A stretch of DNA of 64,000 bases from Gemmatimonadales bacterium (GCA_025934955.1 JAICWE010000002.1:1-64000), one strand, 5' to 3'; numbered from the stretch's first letter, positions 7,989-17,341 are shown. Numbers and translations are program-made. The notes: generated by a model not told the origin, from the letters alone.

Positions 7989-8486
7989 TTACCGCGGGGC
8001 CAGGGTGAGGGACTTTGCGAAGACGACCTGATCGTCGTCCGGGGCGTAGAAATCAGGGATCGCGGCGACGCGGCGGTAACCGAGTGCCTGATAGAACGCA
8101 CGGGTGCCGGCGTAGTCGGGCCGGCCGGCGGTTTCGACGACGATGAGGCGAGCGCGCCCCGCGAGGCGGCGCTCCATGTCGCGCACCAGCGCGCGACCGG
8201 CGCCGGCGCGGTGTACCGTGGGATCCACGGCCAGCCAGTAAAGATCGAAAGTGCCGAGCGTGCACGGCGTCGGCCCCCACGCGATCCAGCCGGCGAGGCG
8301 GCCGTCCAGCTCGGCGCCGAGCGCCGCGTAGTCGGCGCTGCCGGCGACGGCGGCGTCGAACACCTCGAGCGCCACCGGGATCTCGTCTTCGCGGAAGAGC
8401 GCCACGCTGCGGGTGATTCGCTCGACGCTCGCACGGTCGGCGGCGCTGAGCGGGCGCAGCGCGATGGCGGGGAGGACGGCGATCAT
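7989..8486 (-). CDS. GNAT-family N-acetyltransferase
   Basis: FDLYWLAVDPTVHRAGAGRALVRDME ... TRAFYQALGYRRVA; ATG 8486 overlaps the upstream stop. Confidence 0.88.
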   Translation of the reverse strand: MIAVLPAIALRPLSAADRASVERITRSVALFREDEIPVALEVFDAAVAGSADYAALGAELDGRLAGWIAWGPTPCTLGTFDLYWLAVDPTVHRAGAGRALVRDMERRLAGRARLIVVETAGRPDYAGTRAFYQALGYRRVAAIPDFYAPDDDQVVFAKSLTLAPR

Positions 8487-9496
8487 GCCGGCACGCCACT
8501 TTCGCCGCCGGTGAGCGCCGCGGCCGCGCTCCGCTGCTGCGAGCGGCCCAGCGCCTCCTCGACCACCTGCATCACCAGCTCCTCGTAGTCCCAGCCGTGG
8601 GCCCGCGCCATGTTGGCGAGCCCGGCGTCGCTGGAGAGATCGGGGCAGGGGTTCACCTCCAGCACGTACGGCTGGCCCGAGTCGCTGACCCGGAGATCCA
8701 CCCGGCCGTAGCCCTCGCCGCTCGCCATCATCTCCCACGCCTGCCGCGCCGCCACACCGACCTTCTTCAGCAGCTCCGCCGGCGCGTCGGCCGGGCAGAC
8801 CGGCGTGGTGCCGGCGTACTCCGGGCTCTCGTCCTTCCACTTGGCCGCGTAGGAGACGATCGGCCAGCTCCCCTCGGGCAGATCGAAGCGGATCTCGGAG
8901 ATGGGCAGCATCTGCTTCCCGACGAAGCCGACGTTGAACTCCCGCCCGCCGACGTACTCCTGCACGATGACGTCGTCGAACTGCTCCAGCATCTCAGCCA
9001 CCCGCTTCTTGAGCGCCTTGCGGGTGGTGCAGACGGCGGCGTTGTCTATGCCCACGCTCGCGTCCTCCGCCGACGGCTTGACGATGGCCGGCAGGACGAA
9101 GGTGCTGGGGATCTTGTTCCCCTGCGCCAGCGTGAACGCCGGCACCGGCACGCCCGCCGCCGCGAGTAGCGTGTTGGCGACGTGCTTCCGGTGGCAGATG
9201 GTCGTGGGCCAGTGGCGGCAGCCGGTGAAGGGCACGCCGGTCAGCTCCAGTGTGCCGACGACGTAGTCCTCGAAGCGGGCGTGGCCGTTGATGCCTTCGC
9301 AGAGGTTGAAGATCAGATCGGCGCGGCGGGCGCGATTGAGCCAGCGGAAGTCGCCGTGGCGCACCGGCACCAGCTCGGCATCGTGGCCGCGGCCGCGCAG
9401 CGCGGCGCGGACCTCGTTCACGTTGCCCAGCACGGCGGCGACGTCCTGAGGGCTCCACTCGCTGCTGCCCGCATCAAAGATGATCGCGACCTTCAC
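8483..9496 (-). CDS. ATP-grasp D-Ala-D-Ala ligase-like protein
   Basis: Probable GTG start at 9496 (VKVAIIFDAG...); NLCEGINGHARFEDYVVGTLELTGVPFTGC; VDLRVSDSGQPYVLEVNPCPDLS. Confidence 0.85.
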   Translation of the reverse strand: MKVAIIFDAGSSEWSPQDVAAVLGNVNEVRAALRGRGHDAELVPVRHGDFRWLNRARRADLIFNLCEGINGHARFEDYVVGTLELTGVPFTGCRHWPTTICHRKHVANTLLAAAGVPVPAFTLAQGNKIPSTFVLPAIVKPSAEDASVGIDNAAVCTTRKALKKRVAEMLEQFDDVIVQEYVGGREFNVGFVGKQMLPISEIRFDLPEGSWPIVSYAAKWKDESPEYAGTTPVCPADAPAELLKKVGVAARQAWEMMASGEGYGRVDLRVSDSGQPYVLEVNPCPDLSSDAGLANMARAHGWDYEELVMQVVEEALGRSQQRSAAAALTGGESGVPA

Positions 9497-10647
9497 GAGG
9501 CCACCTTCTCCAGGAGAGAACGGCCGCTGATCCGCCGCCACGCGATGTCGGCGACGGCGCGGATCAGATCGTCGTAGCTCATTCCCGCCGCGCGCGCGGC
9601 CTTGGGAAAGCAGCTGTTGTCCCGCGGGTCTGGCAGAATGCCCGGCAGCGGATTGAGCTCGACGACCATCGGGCGACCGGCGGCGTCACACCGCACATCG
9701 ACGCGGCACCAGTCGCGGCACTCCAGCGCGTGATAGGCGGCGAGCGCCGCCGATCGAATCTCCTGCGCGAGGCCCTCAAGGATGTCCGCCGGGCACTCGT
9801 AGATGTCGAGCGGATTGTCGAGCGAGTCCCAGAGCCACTTCGCCTCGTAGCCGTAGATCGGCGGCGCGCCCGGGGGCAGTGTGTCGAAGTTCATCGCGAC
9901 GATTGGCAAGCAGCGTGCCTCGTCGCCGTTGCCGAGGATGGCGACGGTGAACTCGCGGCCCGGCAGATAGGTCTCGACCAGCACCGGCTGGCGATACGTC
10001 TCCAGCAGGTAATCCGTCTGCGTCACCAGCTCCGCGCGGTTGTGGCAGAGACTCTTCACGCTGACGCCCTTGCCGCTCCCCTCGAACGCCGGCTTGGCGA
10101 AGAGCGGAAAGGGCAGCTGTACGCCGCGCGCGTCATCCCGGCTCCGGGCCAGGATGAACGGCGCCGTCGGCACGCCGCGCTGCCGCAGGATCTCCTTGGT
10201 CCGCCCCTTGTGCAGCGAGAGCGCGAGGGCGAGCGGATCCGAGGCGTGGCAGGGGACGCCGAGGAACTCGCAGATCGCGGGGACGTGGCCCTCGCGGTTC
10301 GGGCCCCAGAGTCCCTCGGCGATGTTGAAGACGAAGTCGGGCCGCGTGGCGCGGAGCCGCTCGGCGAAGGACTCGTCGGCCTCGAGGCGGATCACCTCGC
10401 CGACGGTGGCGAGCGCCGCGGCCACCGCGTCTATGGTGGCGGGCTCGTCCCACTCGGCGTAGAGGTCGGGCTGCGGCAGGTCGGCGCGGAGCGCGCGACC
10501 GAGCGCCGCATGCGGAGGATCGTCGGGGCTGCTGACTTCGGTGATGACTTCAGGGGAGACTATCGAGGGGGAGTCGGACTTCGCCCCGGCGGGAATCGCC
10601 GGCGCCTCTGGCTTCAGGTTGAAGGCTAGTCCGATCCGAACCGCCAA
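9493..10647 (-). CDS. second ATP-grasp D-Ala-D-Ala ligase-like protein
   Basis: FNIAEGLWGPNREGHVPAICEFLGVPCHASDPLALALSLHKGRTKEILRQRGVPTAPF; VDVRCDAAGRPMVVELNPLPG; TTG start at 10647 preceded by GAGGGA (ORF track start 10791 lies in the leader). Confidence 0.82.
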   Translation of the reverse strand: MAVRIGLAFNLKPEAPAIPAGAKSDSPSIVSPEVITEVSSPDDPPHAALGRALRADLPQPDLYAEWDEPATIDAVAAALATVGEVIRLEADESFAERLRATRPDFVFNIAEGLWGPNREGHVPAICEFLGVPCHASDPLALALSLHKGRTKEILRQRGVPTAPFILARSRDDARGVQLPFPLFAKPAFEGSGKGVSVKSLCHNRAELVTQTDYLLETYRQPVLVETYLPGREFTVAILGNGDEARCLPIVAMNFDTLPPGAPPIYGYEAKWLWDSLDNPLDIYECPADILEGLAQEIRSAALAAYHALECRDWCRVDVRCDAAGRPMVVELNPLPGILPDPRDNSCFPKAARAAGMSYDDLIRAVADIAWRRISGRSLLEKVAS

Positions 10648-10700
10648 ATGGTCCCTCGAGTAAAATGTCCGACTGACCTGCGAGCGAAGCGTCGCGTTCG

Positions 10701-10730
10701 TCTCTACAAAAAAGGCCGTCTCGAGAGACG
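10701..10730 (-). promoter_or_regulatory. candidate leader attenuator: terminator hairpin plus U-tract and alternative pairing
   Basis: Minus strand CGTCT-CTCG-AGACG-GCC-TTTTTT, with downstream AGAGACG able to pair with the first arm CGTCTCT. Confidence 0.4.
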
Positions 10731-10762
10731 CGCCGCTGTGATCTGGATTCCTTTCGGAAACC

Positions 10763-10791
10763 AAAGTAAGAAAAAGCGATCGGCTGCACAA
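10763..10791 (-). promoter_or_regulatory. sigma70-like promoter of the ATP-grasp/GNAT/kamA operon
   Basis: TTGTGC -17 bp- TACTTT in the AT-rich stretch after thyX. Confidence 0.45.
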
Positions 10792-10800
10792 TAGATTTCT

Positions 10801-11553
10801 TCAGACTTTGTGGAAGCCGACGCGCCCCGCCTCGGTGTCATCCTCCATCCGATAGATCTCGAAGTCGCCGAAGAGGGCCGGCGCCTCCCGTTGCAGCACC
10901 CGCAGGATGGCGACGGCGACGCGGCGGATCTCCGCCTCGGCGCCTTCGCCGAGCCGGAGCTCGAGCATGGTGCGCCAGGCGCGGACGTTCGCGCTGACGA
11001 CGATCTTGGTCTCGGTGCCGTTGGGCAGGACGCTGCGCGCCGCCTCGCGCGCCATCTTCCGCCGGTGCACCCGGTCCTCGACCGCGGCGTAGCGCCGCAT
11101 CAACTGCTCCACCGCCTCCACGTACGCCGCCTGCGCCTCCTCCATCTGGCGGATCCACGTCGCCTCCAACTCCGCGTCGCCCTGCATGGCGGGCGGCATC
11201 ACGAACGCCGCGGTGGACTCGTCCACGTAGCGCTGGGAGAGCTGGGAGTAGCCGAAGCCGGCGCGGTGCCGCACCAGCTCGTGGGTGCAGGAGCGGCTGA
11301 TCCCCTCCAGCAGCAGCACGTACTGCGCGTGCTCGAACACCGAGCCGTGGCCCTGCCGCAGGATGTTGCCGAGGTAGTCGGCCGTGGTGCGGCCGGCGGG
11401 ATTGTGCTGGCTCATGTAGCAGAGCCGCCCGGCGAACTCGGCAATGCGCTCGCCGTCGCTCGCCTCGCCCTTCCACTCGACCGGGAGATGCGCCGGCGGC
11501 ACGAACTCGGGCCGGGCGATGAGGGTGACGCGGGGCTCGCGCAGGATCAGCAT
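10801..11553 (-). CDS. thyX: flavin-dependent thymidylate synthase
   Basis: GRLCYMSQ..., EHAQYVLLLEGISRSCTHELVRHRAGFGYSQLSQRYVDE (ThyX motif region). Confidence 0.92.
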   Translation of the reverse strand: MLILREPRVTLIARPEFVPPAHLPVEWKGEASDGERIAEFAGRLCYMSQHNPAGRTTADYLGNILRQGHGSVFEHAQYVLLLEGISRSCTHELVRHRAGFGYSQLSQRYVDESTAAFVMPPAMQGDAELEATWIRQMEEAQAAYVEAVEQLMRRYAAVEDRVHRRKMAREAARSVLPNGTETKIVVSANVRAWRTMLELRLGEGAEAEIRRVAVAILRVLQREAPALFGDFEIYRMEDDTEAGRVGFHKV

Positions 11554-11575
11554 GGAGTGAGGTCGGGGTTGAGGT

Positions 11576-13219
11576 TCAGATCGTGAGCCGGTCCTGCGCG
11601 TAGCCGCCGCCGCGCTCGATGGCGCGGAGCGCCGCCGCGACGTCCGGCGGCAGCGCCGCCGCTTCGGCGCCGACCTTGAGCCGCGCGATCGGCGCGGGCG
11701 CCGTTCCGTCGGGCAGGATCACGCCGGGGTTCAAGATACCTAGCGGGTCAAATGCGTCCTTCACCCGGCGGAAGAGGGCGACGACGTCGGCGCCGTAGAT
11801 CCGCTGCAGCAGCGCCGCGCGGAGCCGGCCGTCGCCGTGCTCGCCCGACGGCGTGCCGCCGAGATCGGCCACGACGGCGGTGACCTCGTCGAGCAGCGCC
11901 GCGACGTCGCGCTGCCAGCCCGGGCGCGCGAGCTCGGGGAGCAGGTTCACGTGTACGTGCCCGTCGCCCGCGTGGCCGAAGAGCACCGCCGGAACATCGT
12001 GCGCCGCGGCGAGCCGGCGAACCGCCGCGACGTAGGCGCCGAGCCGCGCGATCGGCACGCAGCCGTCTTCGATGACCTGGAGCGAGCGGCGCGTCTCCGG
12101 CAGCGAGGCGAGGATGGGACTGGCCGCGTGGCGCAGCGCCCAGAGCCGCTCCGCCGCCTCGCCGCCGAGCGCGGTCTCGATGCCGAGCGCCCACGGCGCC
12201 ACCGCGGCCGCGGTCTCGTCCAGAGCCTGACGGAGTGCGCCGCGTTCGTCGCGCTCGAGCTCCACCAGAAGCACCGCTTCGGCGTCGCCCAGGCCCTCGC
12301 GCACCTCCGCGGGCAGCGTGGGCAGCACCAGCTCGAGGAAGCTCCGGTCGAGCAGCTCGACGGCCGAGGGATCGTGCGCGAGGAGCGCCGGCACCGCGTC
12401 GCCCAGGGCGGAGGCGCTCGCGAGGGTGATGCGGAGGCCCGCCTGCCAGCGCGGAATCGGATCGAGCCGCCAGCGGCTCTCGACCACGATGCCGAGGGTT
12501 CCCTCGGCGCCGATCACCAGGTCCACCAGCTCGCCGCTCGCGAGCCAGGCGTCGAGCGCGTAGCCCGAGGAGTTCTTCCGCGTCTGCGGGAAGCGGCCGC
12601 GGATCAGCTCGGCCGCGGCGTGGACCGCCGGCGCGACGTCGTGCTCGAAGCGGTTCACCGCCGAGACCGGGGGGAAGGCGTCGCGCCAGCCGCCTTCGCC
12701 GCCGCGGCGGGTCAGCTCGACCGGCTCGCCGTCGGCGGTGATCATGGTGACGCCATCCACCCAGCCGCGCACGCTGCCGTAGCGCACCGAGCGCGCGCCG
12801 GCGGCGTTGGTGGAGAGCATGCCGGCGAGCGTCGCCCAGCGGCCGCTCGATGGATCGGGTGGGAGACGGAGTCCGTGCGGTGCGGCGGCGGCGTTGAGCT
12901 CGCGCAGTGTCACCGGTGCCGTCGCCCGCGCCCGGCGCGCGGCGGCGTCCACAATCAGCTTGCGGGAGTTGAGCGCGGTGAGATCCACGATCACCCCGTC
13001 GCCGACGTTGCCGCCGCCCATGGCGCTCCCGGCGCCGCGCGGCACCAGCGGCACGCGCTCGGCTCCGGCCCAGCGCACCAGGGCGCAGACGTCCTCGGCA
13101 TCGCGCGGCCGCGCGACCGCGCGCGGCACGATGCGATAGATGCCGGCGCCTTCGGCGTACGCGGCGCGCGCCCGCTCGTCGCTGCGGAACGTCCCCCGGA
13201 TCGGGGGCTGGGATGACAT
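11576..13219 (-). CDS. FAD-linked oxidase (GlcD/D-lactate dehydrogenase-like)
   Basis: PRAVARPRDAEDVCALVRWAGAERVPLVPRGAGSAMGGGNVG; C-terminal FDPLGILNPGVILPDG. Confidence 0.88.
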   Translation of the reverse strand: MSSQPPIRGTFRSDERARAAYAEGAGIYRIVPRAVARPRDAEDVCALVRWAGAERVPLVPRGAGSAMGGGNVGDGVIVDLTALNSRKLIVDAAARRARATAPVTLRELNAAAAPHGLRLPPDPSSGRWATLAGMLSTNAAGARSVRYGSVRGWVDGVTMITADGEPVELTRRGGEGGWRDAFPPVSAVNRFEHDVAPAVHAAAELIRGRFPQTRKNSSGYALDAWLASGELVDLVIGAEGTLGIVVESRWRLDPIPRWQAGLRITLASASALGDAVPALLAHDPSAVELLDRSFLELVLPTLPAEVREGLGDAEAVLLVELERDERGALRQALDETAAAVAPWALGIETALGGEAAERLWALRHAASPILASLPETRRSLQVIEDGCVPIARLGAYVAAVRRLAAAHDVPAVLFGHAGDGHVHVNLLPELARPGWQRDVAALLDEVTAVVADLGGTPSGEHGDGRLRAALLQRIYGADVVALFRRVKDAFDPLGILNPGVILPDGTAPAPIARLKVGAEAAALPPDVAAALRAIERGGGYAQDRLTI

Positions 13220-13253
13220 GCGGGAAAGGTACGGCGGCAGTATTTTGCCGGCT

Positions 13254-14048
13254 ATGTCGGACGCTCCCCGCGCGCAGCTCATCCATATAGATGTAGACCG
13301 CCGGCTCGGCCACGAGTGGGATGAGTGGGACGGGAAGCCGCTGCCCAACCGGGGCGACTACGACTCGCCGCCCGCGCTCTTCTTCGCCTGGTCGGCGGCG
13401 GCGATGATCGTGGGGCTCGCGGTCGTGGGCATCGCGCTCTTCCTGCTCGGACCGCGGCTCGCCACGGTGCACCCGGCCGTGCCGCGCGTGCTCTGGACCG
13501 CGCTGGCCGTCATCGCCGGCGTCATGTGGCTCTGGTGGGGCCTGCTGCTCGCCGGCTTCGCGCTCCGCCGGCCGATCCTGCCCGAGCGCCTCGCCGAGCG
13601 GGGCTTGTTCCTCAGACTGATGCGGCTTACGTCACGCGTCGCCGAGCGCTTTGGGCGGCGGGACTGGGTGGAGAACGCGGCGGTGAAGGTCTACGACGCG
13701 CTGGCGCTCTCCCGCGGCCGCAAGGTCGGCAAAGGCGAGCTGCTGCTGCTGATTCCGCGCTGTCTCTCCAAGGAGACGCTCGACGGCGTGCTCGGCATCG
13801 CGGGGAAGTACGGCGTGCCGGTCTTCGTCGCGACCCGGGGCCAGCTCGCCCGCCGGGTGATCCGGGAGCGGCGGCCCCGCGCCGTCGTCGCCGTCGCCTG
13901 CGAGCGCGACATGGTGAGCGGCCTGCACGACGTCGCCGGGAAGGTGCCGGTCCTCGGCCTCACGATGACGCTGCCGAGCGGGCCGTGCAAGGACGCGCTG
14001 CTGGATCTTCCGCGGCTGGAGGAGTGGGTGCGGGCCTACGTGGTGTAG
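13254..14048 (+). CDS. DUF116-like membrane-anchored protein
   Basis: Two N-terminal TM segments; LLIPRCLSKETLDGVLGIAGKYGVPVFVATRGQLARRVI...VACERDMVSGL...VPVLGLTMTLPSGPCKDALLDL. Confidence 0.75.
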   Translation: MSDAPRAQLIHIDVDRRLGHEWDEWDGKPLPNRGDYDSPPALFFAWSAAAMIVGLAVVGIALFLLGPRLATVHPAVPRVLWTALAVIAGVMWLWWGLLLAGFALRRPILPERLAERGLFLRLMRLTSRVAERFGRRDWVENAAVKVYDALALSRGRKVGKGELLLLIPRCLSKETLDGVLGIAGKYGVPVFVATRGQLARRVIRERRPRAVVAVACERDMVSGLHDVAGKVPVLGLTMTLPSGPCKDALLDLPRLEEWVRAYVV

Positions 14049-14066
14049 CGGCCCGACCGCGGCTCC

Positions 14067-15182
14067 TCAGATCATCGTCTCCCCACCGACCACCGGCACG
14101 ATCTCCCCACTGATGTAGCTGGAGCAGCTAGGCGCCGCGAGAAAGACGTACATCGGCGCCAGCTCCTCCGGCTGCGCCGGCCGCTTCATCGGCACGTCCG
14201 CGCCGAAGTTCGAGACCTTCTCCGCATCGGCGTCCGCCGGATTGAGCGGCGTCCACACCGGGCCCGGCGCCACGCAGTTCACCCGGATGCCGCGGTCCAC
14301 CAGACTCTGGGCCAGCGACATGGTGAAGGTGTGGATCGCGCCCTTGGTGGCCGAGTAATCGAGCAGCGCCTTGCTGCCCTCAAGACCGGTCACCGAGCCG
14401 GTGTTGACGATCGAGCCGCCCTCGCCCAGATACGCCAGCGCCGCGCGCGCCATGTAGAAGTAGCCGAAGATGTTGGTCCGGAACGTCCGCTGGAGCTGCT
14501 CGTCGGAGAGATCCTCCAGCGAGGAAACGTGCTCCTGGAAGGCGGCGTTGTTGACCAGCACGTCGAGCTTGCCGAACTCGTCCACCACGCGGTCAACCGC
14601 GTCCTGGCAGAAGCGCGAGTCGGAGACGTCGCCCGCGATCAGGAGACAGCGGCGGCCCTCGGCCTGCACCGCGTCGCGAGTCTCCTCGGCGTCGCTCTGC
14701 TCGTCGGCCAGGTAGATGATGGCGACGTCGGCGCCCTCGCGGGCGTAGAGCACCGCCACCGCGCGGCCGATGCCGGAATCGCCGCCGGTGATGATCGCCA
14801 CCATGTCGGCCAGCTTGCCGGAGCCGCGGTACTCCGGCGCCTTGTACTGCGGCCGCGGCCGGAGCTTGCTCTCGAGGCCGGGCTTCTGCTGGTGCTGCTT
14901 CGGGAGCGGCGGCTCGGGATGGGTGCGCGGGCCGGCCTGCATCGCGCCCGGCTTCCCGCCCTGCTTCCCGCCCTGCTTCCCGCCGCCCTGCTTCCCGCCG
15001 CCCTGCTGCTTCGCCTGTCGCTTCTGCTCCGCTTCGTCCTGCAGCGTGCGATACTGCTCCGCCGTCCGGCGCGAGCGGGCACCGCTGCCGCTCACCTCGT
15101 CGCTGTGGCCGCGCCTGCCCGGCGCCGTCGGCGTGGCGGTGCGCCGCCGCTTCGGTCCCGATTCACTCTTCCGGTCTGCCAC
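14067..15182 (-). CDS. short-chain dehydrogenase/reductase with a basic Gln/Gly/Lys-rich N-terminal extension
   Basis: MVAIITGGDSGIGRAVAVLYAREGADVAIIYL ... DYSATKGAIHTFTMSLAQ; extension KQQGGGKQGGGKQGGKQGGK. Confidence 0.9.
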   Translation of the reverse strand: MADRKSESGPKRRRTATPTAPGRRGHSDEVSGSGARSRRTAEQYRTLQDEAEQKRQAKQQGGGKQGGGKQGGKQGGKPGAMQAGPRTHPEPPLPKQHQQKPGLESKLRPRPQYKAPEYRGSGKLADMVAIITGGDSGIGRAVAVLYAREGADVAIIYLADEQSDAEETRDAVQAEGRRCLLIAGDVSDSRFCQDAVDRVVDEFGKLDVLVNNAAFQEHVSSLEDLSDEQLQRTFRTNIFGYFYMARAALAYLGEGGSIVNTGSVTGLEGSKALLDYSATKGAIHTFTMSLAQSLVDRGIRVNCVAPGPVWTPLNPADADAEKVSNFGADVPMKRPAQPEELAPMYVFLAAPSCSSYISGEIVPVVGGETMI

Positions 15183-15278
15183 GTGTCGCTCCTGCCGGGG
15201 TGGGTCCGTGATGGAAACCCACCGTAACCGGCGGTGCGCCCCGGCGACGTGACGGAGGTTACGGGCGGTCGCGGCCGC

Positions 15279-15752
15279 TCAGCGGTCGGCGAGACTGTCG
15301 AGCAGGGCTCGGATGCGGATGACGACGGGGTTGGCGGCGGGAGCGGGCCGCTCCAGCTCGCGCTCGGGCAGGGAGGGATCGAGCGCGGGCCGGACCACGG
15401 TCTCGACCGTGAGCTTGCTGTGCTCGGGAATGGTCGGATCCACCCAGGCGCGGACCCGCACGATGCCATTGCCCACCGGACGCGCGTGGGTGCGCGACAG
15501 CGTGCGCGCGTCGAGCCACGCCGTCTCGATGTAGCCGTCGCGCGGGTGCACCCGCGAAAGCGGAATGCCGTCGGCGCGGAGCGCGTCAGCCAACTGCTTC
15601 GTCGCGGCCGGTACCCGTCCGGCGACGTCGGCGGTGTCGGCCTCGGGGAACGGCTGGAAGGGGGGCCGCGTCGTCGCCGGATCGCACGCCGCCGCGGAGA
15701 GCGCGGCAGCGATGGCGAGACCGATGACGAGCGCGAGCCCGGAGCGGCGCAC
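15279..15752 (-). CDS. putative lipoprotein of unknown function
   Basis: GTG start 15752: VRRSGLALVIGLAIAAALSAAACDPATTRP (lipobox). Confidence 0.6.
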   Translation of the reverse strand: MRRSGLALVIGLAIAAALSAAACDPATTRPPFQPFPEADTADVAGRVPAATKQLADALRADGIPLSRVHPRDGYIETAWLDARTLSRTHARPVGNGIVRVRAWVDPTIPEHSKLTVETVVRPALDPSLPERELERPAPAANPVVIRIRALLDSLADR

Positions 15753-15759
15753 CGGTGCC

Positions 15760-16431
15760 TCAGTCCTGGTGCGGCGGGGTGCCGGGCGCGTGGGTGTGGG
15801 TGTGGGTGTGCGGCGAGGCGGAATCGGCGGGCGCCGAGTCGGCGCGGGCGGTGTCGGCCGGCGGCGCCGGCGCGGCCTCGTCGTGGTGGTCTGCGTCGGC
15901 ATCGCCGTGGTCGTGATCGTGGTCGTCGTCCGCTTCGCCGGGGTGATGGTGATGCCCCTCGGCGCGGTTGAGAATCTCGCTCTTGAGCGTGGTGGTCGGG
16001 ACGCCGGCGGCGTGCTCGAACATCATCTCGCCGCCTTCCCTCGCCGTCGCCACCAGGAAGCCGAGCCCGATGAGCCCGAGTACCAGCGCCGCCCCGCGCT
16101 CGCCGCCGCCCATCTTCCGCTCCCGGATGAGCCGCCACAGCGCCAGCACCGCGAAGATGCCGAGGGTGATGAGCGCCAGCTCCTTGTGCTCGCCCATCAT
16201 CTCGTGGATCGCCTCGCCGTGGTCGATCCTGTCCTCGGCCTGGAGGCCGGACAGCACCGCGAGGATCCCGCCCACCGCGCCCGCGAGCAGCGTCCAGTAG
16301 CCGGCGATCCTGAGCGAGTCGCGCTTCCAGATGAGCGACGCGATCTCGAACAGCACCGCGAGCAGGAGCAGCGCGGTGGGAAGGTCGTTCAGGGCGGCGT
16401 GCAGCTGGGGCCAGTCGTAGCCGAACGGCAT
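15760..16431 (-). CDS. DUF2231-like 4-TM membrane protein with His/Asp-rich C-terminal tail
   Basis: LHAALNDLPTALLLLAVLFEIASLIWKRDSLRIAGYWTLLAGAVGGILAVLSG; tail GHHHHPGEADDDHDHDHGDADADHHDE...HTHTHTHA. Confidence 0.78.
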   Translation of the reverse strand: MPFGYDWPQLHAALNDLPTALLLLAVLFEIASLIWKRDSLRIAGYWTLLAGAVGGILAVLSGLQAEDRIDHGEAIHEMMGEHKELALITLGIFAVLALWRLIRERKMGGGERGAALVLGLIGLGFLVATAREGGEMMFEHAAGVPTTTLKSEILNRAEGHHHHPGEADDDHDHDHGDADADHHDEAAPAPPADTARADSAPADSASPHTHTHTHAPGTPPHQD

Positions 16432-16453
16432 CCGGTCTCCTGCGTGGGTGAGG

Positions 16454-17341
16454 TCAGAGGCCGAGCGCCGCCGGGACCGGCGGCGTGGCGGAGTAATCGT
16501 AAAACCCCCGCCCGCTCTTGCGGCCGTACATCCCGGCCAGCACCATCCGCCGGAGCAGCGGCGGCGGTGCGTAGCGGGTCTCGCGATACTCGTCGAACAT
16601 GATCTCGGCGATGCGGCAGACGGTGTCGAGCCCGACGAAGTCGAGCAGCGTCAGCGGGCCCATCGGATGCCCGCAGCCGAGCTGCATGGCGCGGTCGAGG
16701 TCCGCCGTCGTGGCGACGCCGCGCTCGAGCGCGCGCACCGCGTCGAGCAGAAACGGCACCAGCAGCAGGTTGACGATGAACCCGGAGCTGTCCTTGGCCA
16801 GCACCGGCTCCTTTCCCAACCGCCGCGCAAAGGCGACGACCCGCTCGACCGTCTCGGCGCTCGTCGTCACCGTGCGCACCACCTCGACGAGCGGCATCAG
16901 CGGCACCGGATTGAAGAAGTGCAGGCCGACGACGCGATCGGGACGTCCGGTGGCGGCCGCCATCGCCGCGATCGTGAGACTCGAGGTGTTGGACGCGAAG
17001 ATCGTCGCGGGCGCGGCGGTGGCGTCGAGCTCGCGCCAGAGCGCGTTCTTGATCGCGAGATCTTCGGTGACCGCCTCGATGATGAGGTCGCACGCGGTGA
17101 CGGCGCTGAGGTCGGTCGTCAGCGTGAGCCGGCCGAGCGCCGCGTCGCGCGTGGCGGCGTCGAGCTTTCCTTTCTCCACCAGCCGGGCCAGCGACCCTTC
17201 GATCGCCTTGCGGCCGCGGGCGAGCTGCTCCTCGCCGACGTCGCGCGCGACGGTGCGGAAGCCGGCGGCCGCGGCACTCGGCGCGATGCCGCTGCCCATG
17301 AGCCCGGCACCGAGCACGCCGACGCTTCCGATGTCGCTCAC
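16454..17341 (-). CDS. 3-hydroxybutyryl/3-hydroxyacyl-CoA dehydrogenase
   Basis: GVLGAGLMGSGIAPSAAAAGFRT; FASNTSSLTIAAMA; GLHFFNPVPLMPLVEVV; GTG start overlaps the upstream stop. Confidence 0.92.
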   Translation of the reverse strand: MSDIGSVGVLGAGLMGSGIAPSAAAAGFRTVARDVGEEQLARGRKAIEGSLARLVEKGKLDAATRDAALGRLTLTTDLSAVTACDLIIEAVTEDLAIKNALWRELDATAAPATIFASNTSSLTIAAMAAATGRPDRVVGLHFFNPVPLMPLVEVVRTVTTSAETVERVVAFARRLGKEPVLAKDSSGFIVNLLLVPFLLDAVRALERGVATTADLDRAMQLGCGHPMGPLTLLDFVGLDTVCRIAEIMFDEYRETRYAPPPLLRRMVLAGMYGRKSGRGFYDYSATPPVPAALGL

